From Leptospira langatensis (GTDB lineage Bacteria; Spirochaetota; Leptospiria; Leptospirales; Leptospiraceae): a stretch of 64,000 nucleotides of DNA. Both the position numbers and the translations under genes were made by a program. Below are positions 8,874-17,710 of the stretch, piece after piece. The stretch's first letter is position 1. Each line of letters begins with the position of its first letter. The DNA lies in NCBI RefSeq assembly GCF_004770615.1, contig NZ_RQER01000011.1:434001-498000 (forward strand), given 5' to 3'. The notes below the pieces were generated by a model. It had not been told where the DNA came from. It saw only the letters and a program-made list of their open reading frames with translations, and made no database searches.

Positions 8874-10481
8874 ATGTCCGATACCGAAGAACAGTCTTCC
8901 GGGATCCGAGCTGCCTTTCGCTCTGCCTCTAGAAAAGATGTAATTCGGATCTTAGAAAGAATTACCGACGCCTTCCTTTCCCTGGACAGGGATTTGCGTA
9001 TTCTATACGCTAATTTTGAGGCAGAAAAGCTTCTCGACATTATCCGAGAAAACCTGGTAGGCAAGAGGCTACCGGAAGTACTTCCTCAATTCAATTTCAG
9101 CAATCTTTTCCCGAACATGGTAGAAGCCATGCAAACCGGTCTTCCTAAGGATATGGAGATCCTAGATCCGACCGAGAAGATCTGGTATGAAGTACGCATT
9201 TTTCCTTCTCCGGAGGACATCGCAGTCTATCTCCGGGATGTAACTTCCAGAAAAGAAGGAGAAGTCAAGCTCAAGGAATCGGAAGAAAGACTTTCCGAGC
9301 TTGTTCGCACGTCTCTGGATCCTATTCTTTCCTTGAACGAACTTTTAGAAGTGAGCATGATCAATCCGGCTGCGGAAAGTTTGTTTGGCTATACTTCTTG
9401 GGAAGTTACCGGAAAACCTGTTTCCTTCTTCTTACCCGAAAGATACACATCGTTGCTTCCTTCGGTAATACGAAAGCTAGGGGAGGAACCGGAGAGAGGG
9501 GTTTTTGGTCCTTTCAAGGCAAAACGAAAGAATGGGACCGTACCTATCATAGAGGCTTCTGTTTCTAAAGTAAACACCTCTTCGGGAAGAGGATACACTT
9601 TGATTTTAAGGGATATCACGGAGAGGACCCTTACTCAGAAAAAACTGAGGGGCACCGTCGAAGAACTGAAGAAGGTAGACCGAGAAAGAGAGGATCTTTT
9701 GGAAAACCTAGAGGCGGAGGTTGAGGCAAGGTCTAACGAACTTGCTAAATTCTTTAGATTGATGAAGGAAGAGCTGAATCTTGCCAAACGAGTGCAGAAC
9801 AGTTTACTTCCGCCTATCGATTATGCTCTTCCTGGAGTGCAAACTCATATCACGTATCTTCCTTTGATGGAAGTAGGTGGGGATTGGTACGATATCTTCG
9901 AGTCTCGTCCGGGCGTTCTTCGGATCATTCTTGCGGACGCGACCGGTCATGGAGTGCAGGCCGCTCTTGTGACCATGACCATCAAAGGAGTTTATGAACC
10001 TTTAAAGTATTTGGCGGATTCTCCCGTTGAGTTGATCCGAGGGATCAATACGGATTACTGTAGAAATTTCAAGAATCTGCAAATGTATTTCTCCTGTTTT
10101 ATCTTGGATATTGATACCATAGATAGAAAGATCCGATTTGCCTCCGGAGGACATCCGGCTCTTCTTTGGAAATCCAAGGGAGAAGTAAAACTCTTGGAAA
10201 GAACAGGCTCTCTTTTAGGGCTCAACTCTAAAATGGAATATACGGAAGAAGAATACGAATACTCCCAGGGGGACAGCATTCTAATGCTTACGGATGGGAT
10301 CTTTGAGGAATTCGATTCGGAGCAGAATCCTTTCGGTGAGGAAAGGATCGAAGCCATCTTCAAGGAAACTCGTCTAGGAGGAAGGGAATTACAAAATCAG
10401 ATCGTTAAAGAAATGAGAGCTCACTTAGGCGGAAAAGAACCTCAAGATGATATTACTCTGATTTCTATTTCTCTCGTATAA
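8874..10481 (+). CDS. PAS-SpoIIE (PP2C-type) protein serine phosphatase
   Basis: The 535-residue soluble protein has two PAS domains (about 22-120 and 128-245), a charged coiled coil (about 250-300) and an RsbU/SpoIIE-type PP2C phosphatase domain to the C-terminus. Metal-binding acidic motifs are intact: EVGGDWYD, LADATGHG and MLTDGIFEEF, and the linker LAKRVQNSLLPP is typical of RsbU-like enzymes. Such proteins dephosphorylate anti-sigma-factor antagonists in partner-switching systems. No antagonist or anti-sigma gene is nearby, so the target lies elsewhere. AAGG is 7 nt before the ATG. Its position right after the PAS kinase suggests a shared signal or operon. Confidence 0.9.
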   Translation: MSDTEEQSSGIRAAFRSASRKDVIRILERITDAFLSLDRDLRILYANFEAEKLLDIIRENLVGKRLPEVLPQFNFSNLFPNMVEAMQTGLPKDMEILDPTEKIWYEVRIFPSPEDIAVYLRDVTSRKEGEVKLKESEERLSELVRTSLDPILSLNELLEVSMINPAAESLFGYTSWEVTGKPVSFFLPERYTSLLPSVIRKLGEEPERGVFGPFKAKRKNGTVPIIEASVSKVNTSSGRGYTLILRDITERTLTQKKLRGTVEELKKVDREREDLLENLEAEVEARSNELAKFFRLMKEELNLAKRVQNSLLPPIDYALPGVQTHITYLPLMEVGGDWYDIFESRPGVLRIILADATGHGVQAALVTMTIKGVYEPLKYLADSPVELIRGINTDYCRNFKNLQMYFSCFILDIDTIDRKIRFASGGHPALLWKSKGEVKLLERTGSLLGLNSKMEYTEEEYEYSQGDSILMLTDGIFEEFDSEQNPFGEERIEAIFKETRLGGRELQNQIVKEMRAHLGGKEPQDDITLISISLV

Positions 10482-10486
10482 TCCTG

Positions 10487-10515
10487 TTGACTCATTGCTT
10501 CCTGCTTTCTAATTT
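10487..10515 (+). promoter_or_regulatory. Predicted sigma-70-type promoter of pgsB
   Basis: TTGACT (10487-10492), a 17-nt spacer and TAATTT (10510-10515) form a good promoter match. The expected transcript start, about 7 nt past the -10, falls on the GTG start codon of pgsB at 10522, which has no visible ribosome site. This suggests a leaderless mRNA, which is an inference. Confidence 0.5.
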
Positions 10516-10521
10516 CCAATT

Positions 10522-11715
10522 GTGTTCGAGATCCTTGTATTACTCTTTTTGTTTGCGGTCCTGATCTTATTCGGATCCATCGAATACTATTTCCATACAA
10601 AGAGAAGGGAAAGAATTCCTATTCGCATCCATGTGAACGGCACCAGAGGAAAAAGTTCCGTTACCCGACTGATCGCGGCGGGTTTGAGAGAAGGCGGACT
10701 CAAGGTTTTCGCAAAGACAACGGGAACTCTTCCTATATTTATTCTTCCCGACGGCTCCGAAAGAGATATTAGAAGATTCGGAGTGCCGAATATACTGGAA
10801 CAGAAAGACGCGATAGAGGAGGCTTCTCTTCATTCTGCGGATGCGATCGTTCTGGAATGCATGGCGCTCATTCCTTTGAACCAAAAAGTCTCGGAAGAAA
10901 AGTTGATCTCTGCCACTCATGCAGTGATCACGAATATCAGAGAGGATCATTTAGAGATCATGGGTCCGTCTCTAGGAGACGTGGCCTTGGCAATTTCCGG
11001 ATCTATTCCCAAGGGGCAGGTAGTATTCACTACGGAGAAAGAATTTCTGCCTCTTCTGCAAAAAGTCTCTACAAAGAAAAGGTCCAGGCTCATTTCCGTC
11101 TCGAAAGAAAAATACGATGCGAATAGATATATGCAAAATTTCGCATATTATGAACATTTTGAGAATGTGATCTTGGCGTTAGAGGTATGCGAGAGTTTGG
11201 GTGTGACTCCCGATATCGCGATCCGGGGAATGTGGGCCTCTCCTTTCGATCTTGGCGCGAGTTTCGCTTGTGAATTCTCCTTAGGAAAAGCGGAGATCCG
11301 ATTCGTAAATGGGTTTGCGGCAAACGATCCGTATTCCGCTCAGCAGGTCTGGGATCTGGCAAATTCGGCATCTAAGGACATTGGCTTACGGATCGCGTTG
11401 GTCAATTGTAGAAAGGACAGGCCGGAGAGGTCGGAACAGATGGCAAAGGAGATCCTTTCCTGGAAGGAATTCCCGGCGGATCTTATACTATGTACGGGAG
11501 AGGGCACCTCTGTATTCGCGAACTCGGCGCGTAAGTTGGGATCCGGTCCGGATCGATTGGTCTTATTAGAAGATACAGATATCTCAAACGTCTTTCTGAA
11601 ATTAGAAGAGTTGGTCTCTTCGAAAGCCTTGGTAGTCGGCCTCGGAAATATAGGCGGGCTTGGGATACAATTCGTCCAATCCTTACAAAAGAAAGAAGGC
11701 TTGGTCCAAGTATAA
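10522..11715 (+). CDS. pgsB: Poly-gamma-glutamate synthase PgsB/CapB (Mur-ligase-type amide ligase)
   Basis: The 397-residue protein has one N-terminal membrane segment (about 2-20) and a Mur-ligase-like ATP domain with HVNGTRGKSSVTRL (37-50), the PgsB form of the P-loop, followed by KTTGT and LECMAL. PgsB-type enzymes activate the growing chain with ATP and add glutamate through the gamma-carboxyl at the cytoplasmic face of the membrane, with PgsC. The length agrees with Bacillus PgsB (about 390). The GTG start places the membrane segment and P-loop as in known PgsB proteins. pgsC overlaps its stop (TAATG) and pgsW overlaps pgsC. No pgsA/capA is present here. That the product is poly-gamma-glutamate is inferred from family and neighbours. 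Confidence 0.9.
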   Translation: MFEILVLLFLFAVLILFGSIEYYFHTKRRERIPIRIHVNGTRGKSSVTRLIAAGLREGGLKVFAKTTGTLPIFILPDGSERDIRRFGVPNILEQKDAIEEASLHSADAIVLECMALIPLNQKVSEEKLISATHAVITNIREDHLEIMGPSLGDVALAISGSIPKGQVVFTTEKEFLPLLQKVSTKKRSRLISVSKEKYDANRYMQNFAYYEHFENVILALEVCESLGVTPDIAIRGMWASPFDLGASFACEFSLGKAEIRFVNGFAANDPYSAQQVWDLANSASKDIGLRIALVNCRKDRPERSEQMAKEILSWKEFPADLILCTGEGTSVFANSARKLGSGPDRLVLLEDTDISNVFLKLEELVSSKALVVGLGNIGGLGIQFVQSLQKKEGLVQV

Positions 11716-12191
11716 TGGATTTATTAAGTATATCCATAGGGCTCGGTCTCGGGGTCAGCCTTTTCTTTTCCGAGTTTTTTGGGATTGCGGGAGGGTTAGT
11801 CGTCCCCGGATATTTTGCATTGCAATTGCAAAACCCGATCAGCATTCTACTCACTCTTCTTATAAGTCTACTCGTGTTCTGGTCCGGCAAGGTTCTTTCC
11901 GGTTTCACGATCCTGTATGGAAAAAGAAGGACTGCCATTCTGCTCCTACTTGGATTTATCTTGGATGCTGCTTGCAACGAATGGATCTTTCCTTTCTTAT
12001 TCTCTTCGTTAAGATCCGACTTTCCGATCCTTTCTTCGGAAGCAAGAGCGATCGGTCATATCATTCCCGGGCTCATTGCTGTTTGGATGGATAGGCAAGG
12101 TTGTATAGAGACGATCGCTTCTCTACTCGGTGCTTCCGTCATCGTTCGTTTACTCCTGATCTTATTTTTGGGAAAGGAGTTAATTTCTTGA
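11715..12191 (+). CDS. pgsC: Poly-gamma-glutamate biosynthesis membrane protein PgsC/CapC
   Basis: The 158-residue protein is almost wholly hydrophobic, with about five membrane segments. The motif GIAGGLVVPGYFALQLQNP near residues 24-42 is characteristic of PgsC/CapC. PgsC forms the membrane part of the ligase with PgsB. Its length matches the family (about 150). The ATG shares bases with the pgsB stop, and its TGA overlaps the TTG start of the next gene, so three genes are translationally coupled. Confidence 0.9.
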   Translation: MDLLSISIGLGLGVSLFFSEFFGIAGGLVVPGYFALQLQNPISILLTLLISLLVFWSGKVLSGFTILYGKRRTAILLLLGFILDAACNEWIFPFLFSSLRSDFPILSSEARAIGHIIPGLIAVWMDRQGCIETIASLLGASVIVRLLLILFLGKELIS

Positions 12192-13300
12192 AGGGAATGT
12201 ATTGGAGATCCTCTCCTCGTTCGGTAGGATATTATTTAGCCTTCGGGATCTTTTCCCTCTTTGTTTTGTATTTAGTAGAGACTTACAAAGAAGAAAAAAC
12301 GCAATCGCATAGTGAGGAAAAATTAGAAGCCTCTCGGTTGGCTTTACGCGCATTCCAAGAAATTAAAAAGATCCAAGTGGAGAGAGGAAAAGAGATCCGC
12401 TCCGAATTCGATCCGTCAAATTCAGGTTTGATCGGTGAATTCTTTACCCCAGTCACAAGCAATTTAGGGGTACTGAGGGCAAAACAGATCTCTATGAATC
12501 CGAACTTTGCAGCCCTTATTCTGGAGGACCTCTTTCGTGGCGGAGTAAGACGAGGCGATACGATCGCTATCGCATTCTCCGGATCCTTTCCTGCCTTGAA
12601 TATTTGCGTGTATTCTGCCGCCAAGGTATTGGATCTAAAAGTAGTCTCTATTTCTAGTCTTTCTTCTTCTCAATGGGGAGCGAACGATCCGGGACTTCTC
12701 TGGGCCGATATGGAGAGAGAATTAGAGAAACGGAATATTCTTCCATATAGATCGATCGCTCTTAGTTTGGGAGGAGTGGAGGATCGCGCTCTTGGGATCC
12801 CGAAGGAAGGAATAATGCTTTTGGAAAAGGCAGCTCTGAGGAATACCTTGCCCTTGGTCGTAAGTAATTCCTATTCCCAAAGTCTCGAAGAAAGAAGAAG
12901 ACTATACGAGTCTGTTCTTCCGATCTCTCAATATAAGGCATATATCAATGTGGGAGGAGGAACCGTTTCCGTCGGAACCCAGTCCGGTTCGAGGGAATTT
13001 TCTCCCGGGTTGAATCTAAAACCTCCCGTTTCTTCGAGATCTAGAGACTCTGTGATGAGGGACTTTAGTGAAAAAGGGGTTCCTGTACTTCATTTAGTCA
13101 GTATAGAGACATTAGCGAGGGAAAACGGGTTTCCTACTTCTTTCTCGAAGATCCCTATGCCAGGGGAAGGAAAGATATTCAAGACCCTAGAGTATCATCT
13201 ATGGTTAGTCTTGCTTGGTCTTGCCTCATTGCTGGTTATGCTCTACGTATTTTTTAGGACGGACTCTTTCTTAGAAGAGGACAAGGACCAATCCCTTTAG
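12188..13300 (+). CDS. pgsW: Poly-gamma-glutamate system protein PgsW
   Basis: The 370-residue protein is anchored at both ends: membrane segments near residues 12-30 and about 335-355 flank a domain of roughly 300 residues probably outside the cytoplasm. Its place directly after pgsBC and this layout fit the 'poly-gamma-glutamate system protein' (PgsW) family; the biochemical role of that family is not known to me. Possible jobs are polymer export or retention, roles given to PgsA elsewhere. AAAGGAG at 12173-12179 lies 8 nt before TTG at 12188, which overlaps the pgsC stop as TTGA; this decides the start. The reading frame stays open upstream to 12101, inside pgsC. Its stop overlaps that of the convergent hydrolase. 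Confidence 0.78.
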   Translation: MKGMYWRSSPRSVGYYLAFGIFSLFVLYLVETYKEEKTQSHSEEKLEASRLALRAFQEIKKIQVERGKEIRSEFDPSNSGLIGEFFTPVTSNLGVLRAKQISMNPNFAALILEDLFRGGVRRGDTIAIAFSGSFPALNICVYSAAKVLDLKVVSISSLSSSQWGANDPGLLWADMERELEKRNILPYRSIALSLGGVEDRALGIPKEGIMLLEKAALRNTLPLVVSNSYSQSLEERRRLYESVLPISQYKAYINVGGGTVSVGTQSGSREFSPGLNLKPPVSSRSRDSVMRDFSEKGVPVLHLVSIETLARENGFPTSFSKIPMPGEGKIFKTLEYHLWLVLLGLASLLVMLYVFFRTDSFLEEDKDQSL

Positions 13301-14280
13301 GATTTTAGAAAATTATAAATTTCAGCGTCTCTTACCGCATCTTCCAAGAGGACGCATTCGTAATGGTTCTTGTCCTTCAATTCTAGGACTTGCAGATCCT
13401 TGATCTTCTCTTTCATTTTTCGGATGGCAGAATTCGGGAGTAATTCGTCTCCCGGTTTGAAATTGGGTTTTAAGGCGCGGATGACTAATACTGGAAAATC
13501 CAGCGCCCAATATGGCATGACCCGATTCTCTCGAACGGATCGGATGAATTCGATCGGACTCTTTAGGAAACGCAATGCGATCCCGGAAAGGGTCATAGAA
13601 CCTCCCATACTCTTCAATTCGGATTCGATCACAAATGGGGGAATGGAACAAAGCACTGGACCGAAAGGCCTAGTTTCTCCCTTTGGCATTAGAGAAGGAC
13701 TGAGTGTTCCCGAAGATTCCAATTCGTACAATAAGAAATCCTGAATATTCTCGTTCCAAGCGGAAAGAATAGGGGACTTCTTAGCTTCCTCTAAATAGAC
13801 TTCCTTGTTCGGGATATTTCTCCCGAGTCTGGCTAAGGAACTTTGGATCATGATCAGATTGGAGATCTTTCGTTTGACGGATAATTCTCCGCCACCGTCT
13901 ACGAGGATCGCCTTGTCTATAAAGCCGGGATACTTTTCTGCAAGCCTAAGAGTGATCCAACTTCCCAAAGAATGAGAGAGAACGAAGATCTTTCCATACC
14001 CAAGAAAGTTCGCGAGTTCTTTCAGGTCCTGGGCATGTATCTTAGGGGAGTATTCCGTTTTAGGTTTATCCGACTTTCCTCTTCCTCTTAGATCGTAAGT
14101 AATTACTGTGATGCCTTTCTTAGAAAGACTCTTTGCGATCGGTTCGAAGTTTCGGAGATTTCCGGTCAGGCCATGAACACAGAAGAGGGGAATTTGGGAT
14201 TTGCCTGGAAAGATCTGGTAAGCGATTCGGATCCCGGAAGGAAGTTCTGCGATTTTAGGATCCGAACCAATTTGTAACAT
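13297..14280 (-). CDS. Alpha/beta hydrolase
   Basis: The 327-residue protein has no signal peptide and an alpha/beta-hydrolase fold: oxyanion loop VHGLTGN (35-41), DLRGRGKSDKP (63-73), nucleophile elbow LSHSLGSW with Ser104, and a late His in KNHYE (about 316). The elbow is SHSLG instead of GxSxG, which is tolerated in this superfamily. The substrate cannot be told. It is the last gene of a minus-strand set after a DUF445 protein and a small hypothetical protein, 10 nt after the latter. It overlaps the pgsW stop by 4 nt in a convergent TTAG junction. It does not resemble known poly-gamma-glutamate hydrolases. Confidence 0.8.
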   Translation of the reverse strand: MLQIGSDPKIAELPSGIRIAYQIFPGKSQIPLFCVHGLTGNLRNFEPIAKSLSKKGITVITYDLRGRGKSDKPKTEYSPKIHAQDLKELANFLGYGKIFVLSHSLGSWITLRLAEKYPGFIDKAILVDGGGELSVKRKISNLIMIQSSLARLGRNIPNKEVYLEEAKKSPILSAWNENIQDFLLYELESSGTLSPSLMPKGETRPFGPVLCSIPPFVIESELKSMGGSMTLSGIALRFLKSPIEFIRSVRENRVMPYWALDFPVLVIRALKPNFKPGDELLPNSAIRKMKEKIKDLQVLELKDKNHYECVLLEDAVRDAEIYNFLKS

Positions 14281-14290
14281 TCGAAAAAGT

Positions 14291-14590
14291 TTAAGAGATC
14301 TCGGCTCCTAATCGTATTAAGACGCCTTCTAGATTTTTTTCCATTTCTTGCCTAAATGCAAGATGGAGTAAAGCAATCTTTTCTCTTTTTTTCGTGGCAA
14401 GAAAACCGCTTTCTTCTCTTTCTAATGTAAACCAGATGCGGGATTCGCCTAACCCGCTAAAGCGTATGCAGAAATCATCATCCTTCAGATCGAATTTTGT
14501 GATCCTTCCCAATTCCCCACCCGCAAGTGCGCGGGTGAGTTTGTGCAAGAAGGATTCGGGATCGGAACCCTGAACTCGAATTAGATCCAT
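14291..14590 (-). CDS. Small hypothetical protein between DUF445 and hydrolase genes
   Basis: I do not recognise this 99-residue protein. It is soluble, lacks cysteines other than one near the middle, and reads as a mixed alpha/beta domain with a charged amphipathic C-terminal helix (LLHLAFRQEMEKNLEGVL). It starts 2 nt after the DUF445 stop and ends 10 nt before the hydrolase start, so all three are probably one transcript. Its reality is supported by this tight packing and by codon use like its neighbours. Confidence 0.65.
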   Translation of the reverse strand: MDLIRVQGSDPESFLHKLTRALAGGELGRITKFDLKDDDFCIRFSGLGESRIWFTLEREESGFLATKKREKIALLHLAFRQEMEKNLEGVLIRLGAEIS

Positions 14591-14592
14591 GA

Positions 14593-15822
14593 TCAGACCG
14601 CAAGCATGTAGATGCCTTGGAATAGGCCTACGATCGCTCCCAGCACGGAACCGATCAGGATCAAAACATATTCATCTTCTTGGAAGGCGGATCTTAAGAT
14701 AGGTTCGAATTCTTCCGGAGGGAGATCCTTCATTCTCTTGAACATATTGTTCTCTATGCTCATGGCTCTTCCCATATACGTCTCAAGTTTAGTGGAACTT
14801 CCTGCAAGTGAATCGCTTACTTTACGGATAACCTCTTTCTTGGTATTCTCGAAATCGGAATCTTCTCCTTTATTCTCCGCGTCCAACACCCCGCCTAGGT
14901 TCAAACGCTGTGCTGCCGATTCTGTTTCCGTTTGGATGGTCTCGACTAGGGTTCTTGCCGCTCTCTTGTATAAGATCTCTTCGAGCACGTTTCTTGCGGT
15001 CAACACTTGGGTTGCAAATACGTTGGAATATTTCTTGGAAACTTCTTCTTGTCTGGCTAAGAATAAGCCTCTGTATTTGATGGGCCCTAGTCTCTTTTCA
15101 TAAAGCGGACGAAAGATCATGGTAAGCGCCACCCAGTTCGTGATATAACCTACGATGACACCTTGGATGGGAAGGGTCCACCAGATCGGAAGGTAGTTCC
15201 AGAGAATGGCTTGGAGAATTCCCAAGGCTCCTCCTAAGTACCAGCCACATCTTTCGATAAAGGTAAATTCCTTGGAGCCCACTTCTTGGAAGATGTCAAC
15301 GATCCTTTTTACGTTCGGACCTGTGAGTTTACGTAATACAAGTGAGCGAAAATTGAAAACAGAGGATACGTTTTCCTTTACCTGGGTCATGATATTCTTT
15401 ACCGTATGAGCGCATTTGTCTTGGACAGCCTTTACGATCTCTTCTCCATGACCGTTCTCCAAGTGCTTTCTTAGATCCGGATTGATATGATGCACGATCT
15501 CATGTGTGGCGGAAGGAATGAGTTCGTTCAATACAGGTTGGAACTCCGACTCCAATTGCTCCGGGTCCACCTTGGCAAAGAAATCCTCTACTTTGATCAA
15601 TCGTTCGGTCATGATATTCACGGATTTTAGGGCCAGTTTCTGTGCCTTTTTCGGAACGATTCCCTGCCATCCCAAATAAGGAGGGATGCCTATGAATTCC
15701 AAGGGGTAGAAAGTCATCTTAAGGGCCACCACGTTCGTGAACCAACCCACGAATCCGTAGGTAAAGGGCATCATGATGATTCCGATGAATTCTTTGTTTT
15801 GACTTAAGAAGGATAGATCCAT
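14593..15822 (-). CDS. DUF445 family membrane protein
   Basis: The 409-residue protein shows the two DUF445 signatures, GFVGWFTNVVALKMTFYP (about 24-41) and GYITNWVALTMIFRP (about 226-240), each inside a hydrophobic segment, and ends with a membrane anchor (LIGSVLGAIVGLFQGIYMLA). Between them are amphipathic helical regions typical of the family, whose function is unknown; a membrane-surface structural role has been suggested for relatives. AGGA lies 9 nt upstream of the ATG. It heads the minus-strand group with the small protein and the hydrolase, and is divergent from a PAS kinase across 138 nt that must hold both promoters. Confidence 0.87.
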   Translation of the reverse strand: MDLSFLSQNKEFIGIIMMPFTYGFVGWFTNVVALKMTFYPLEFIGIPPYLGWQGIVPKKAQKLALKSVNIMTERLIKVEDFFAKVDPEQLESEFQPVLNELIPSATHEIVHHINPDLRKHLENGHGEEIVKAVQDKCAHTVKNIMTQVKENVSSVFNFRSLVLRKLTGPNVKRIVDIFQEVGSKEFTFIERCGWYLGGALGILQAILWNYLPIWWTLPIQGVIVGYITNWVALTMIFRPLYEKRLGPIKYRGLFLARQEEVSKKYSNVFATQVLTARNVLEEILYKRAARTLVETIQTETESAAQRLNLGGVLDAENKGEDSDFENTKKEVIRKVSDSLAGSSTKLETYMGRAMSIENNMFKRMKDLPPEEFEPILRSAFQEDEYVLILIGSVLGAIVGLFQGIYMLAV

Positions 15823-15960
15823 ATTTTCGATTCCTGTAGCGTACGTTATAATGCTCGGTTCTAATGCAAAGTCCCGTTCGGTGGAATGCGCTGCAAGTTA
15901 TTTTTCCCAATTTCCCGGAATCGAAGAGAAGGACCTGAAAAAAAGATTTTTTAGAGTCGA

Positions 15961-17661
15961 ATGATATTTGGGAATTGGACTTTCTCCCGGATCTGTATGA
16001 ACTCTTCTTTCTTTCCAAATTGGTGTATTTTGATGGACCCTTCCGGTTTGATCCAGAGGACGAATCTTCCTTTGGATTCCTGGGTCCAGATCCATATCTC
16101 TCATTTTTTAGAAGGAACTGAGAATATCCAAGGGGAGAAGGGTACGACCACTCTTCGCTGGCAACCGGGCAAGACTCCTAGATTCTTTTCAGGGAATATT
16201 ACTCTTTCTGCAAGTTGGTCTGTCACTCATGGAATGGTTTGGCTGGAATTGGTTCCCCAGGAAGAAAATCCGGTTTCCCTCATAGAAAATTCGTATTGGA
16301 AGGAATTTCTGGCGAGCGATCTTCCTTTTAGGCAGATCTTTGAAACAAACCAAACCATCAAATGGATCATAGATCCGGATACCGGTGATATTCTTTATGT
16401 GAATAATGCTGCCTGTGTCTTTTACGGCTATACTAGAGATGAGCTCTTAAAATTAAAGATCACAGATATCAATACTCTGACTCGGGCGGAAATTTTCGAA
16501 GAGATGAAAAGTGCTGCGGCAGAGTCCAGACTGTATTTTCAGTTCAAGCATAGACTGAAGAACGGAGAGATCCGAAATATGGAAGTGTATAGCGGTCCTC
16601 TTCAGTTCGGCGGCAAACGGGTGTTATTCTCCATTCTATTCGATGTGACCCAGAGAGTTCTTGCTACTTCTCGCTTGCAGGCGAGCGAGAAGTTATATCG
16701 CTCCTTGGTAGAGAATGCTTCCGATTCCATCATCATCACGGATATGCAGACCAAGATCTCCGAAGTGAACCAAAGAATGACGGAGCTCCTAGGTTATACA
16801 AAGGAAGAACTACAATCCCTGACTCTCCAAAATATACTGGACGAAGAAAGTTGGGAAGAGACTCGAAAGAAGATCGGTTTCTTGGAGATCGGTAAACCTG
16901 CCATTTTAAGCAGAAGATTCAAAAGCAAGTCCGGAGATATTTTGGAGACGGAAGTAAACGCAGTTCGGATCGACGAGAATCGCTATATGGGAATTGTTCG
17001 GGATGTTACCGAGAGAAATTTGATGACCCGTTCTATGGAAAAATCCCTGAAAGAAAAAGAAGCGATGCTGCAAGAGATCCATCATAGGGTCAAAAACAAT
17101 CTACAAGTGATCTCTAGTCTTTTGGGAATGCAATATGATAATACGGAAGATCCGAATCTGAAAAAGATCCTATTGGAATGCGAGAACCGGGTCAAGTCCA
17201 TGGGATTCGTTCATGCAGAGCTATATCGTTCGGAGAATCTTGCGGCAGTGGATCTTGAAAATTATTTCGGTACTCTTGTCTCTAATCTGATCCGGGCCTA
17301 TGGAGCCTCGCAAAGGGTGGAGCTTTGCCTAGATCTGAGTTCCTTAGAAGTGTCTCTAGAGAGAGCCATTCCTCTCGGATTGATCTTGAACGAGCTAGTC
17401 ACGAATTCCCTCAAATATGCCTTCCCGAATGGAAGGACGGGCAAGATCCGGGTAAGTATTTTGCAAGAAGGTAGGTGCGTTCTATTCTCCTATTCGGATG
17501 ACGGCATCGGGTTCGAAAGAGAGGATTGTGAAGGCCCGGATAGTATTGGAATGCAACTGATCGAGATCTTATCCATGCAACTCAAGGCAGGCTCGGAATT
17601 CACAACCAAAAACGGAGTGAAATTCAGTCTTAGAATTCCGGACCCAGTGCTTGGAAAGTAG
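15961..17661 (+). CDS. Soluble PAS sensor kinase of the HisKA_2 type
   Basis: The 566-residue protein has an N-terminal part of about 110 residues without a recognised domain, two PAS domains (about 120-232 and 240-352), a HisKA_2 phosphoacceptor with EIHHRVKNNLQ (His 374/375) and an ATPase domain with LNELVTNSLKYAF and DDGIGF. Kinases of this HisKA_2/HWE-like class often pair with stand-alone or PP2C-linked regulators. No membrane segment is seen. The ATG at 15961 has only a weak ribosome site (AGAG), so an internal start is possible. Its kinase domain is strikingly like those at 19183 and 38687, even in DNA. A cNMP-binding gene follows 49 nt downstream. Confidence 0.86.
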   Translation: MIFGNWTFSRICMNSSFFPNWCILMDPSGLIQRTNLPLDSWVQIHISHFLEGTENIQGEKGTTTLRWQPGKTPRFFSGNITLSASWSVTHGMVWLELVPQEENPVSLIENSYWKEFLASDLPFRQIFETNQTIKWIIDPDTGDILYVNNAACVFYGYTRDELLKLKITDINTLTRAEIFEEMKSAAAESRLYFQFKHRLKNGEIRNMEVYSGPLQFGGKRVLFSILFDVTQRVLATSRLQASEKLYRSLVENASDSIIITDMQTKISEVNQRMTELLGYTKEELQSLTLQNILDEESWEETRKKIGFLEIGKPAILSRRFKSKSGDILETEVNAVRIDENRYMGIVRDVTERNLMTRSMEKSLKEKEAMLQEIHHRVKNNLQVISSLLGMQYDNTEDPNLKKILLECENRVKSMGFVHAELYRSENLAAVDLENYFGTLVSNLIRAYGASQRVELCLDLSSLEVSLERAIPLGLILNELVTNSLKYAFPNGRTGKIRVSILQEGRCVLFSYSDDGIGFEREDCEGPDSIGMQLIEILSMQLKAGSEFTTKNGVKFSLRIPDPVLGK

Positions 17662-17710
17662 CTTGATGGTTTTTTTCTAGGCGAGAGACTCGGTCTTTGG
17701 TAAGGAACAC

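Noticed and set aside
11660..12094. 144-codon frame across the pgsB/pgsC junction
   Set aside because: It overlaps two recognised genes in another frame and has no family resemblance or start signal.
13297..14280. Poly-gamma-glutamate depolymerase linked to pgsBCW
   Set aside because: The gene is on the opposite strand, co-oriented with a DUF445 gene, and has a general alpha/beta-hydrolase fold instead of a known depolymerase family.
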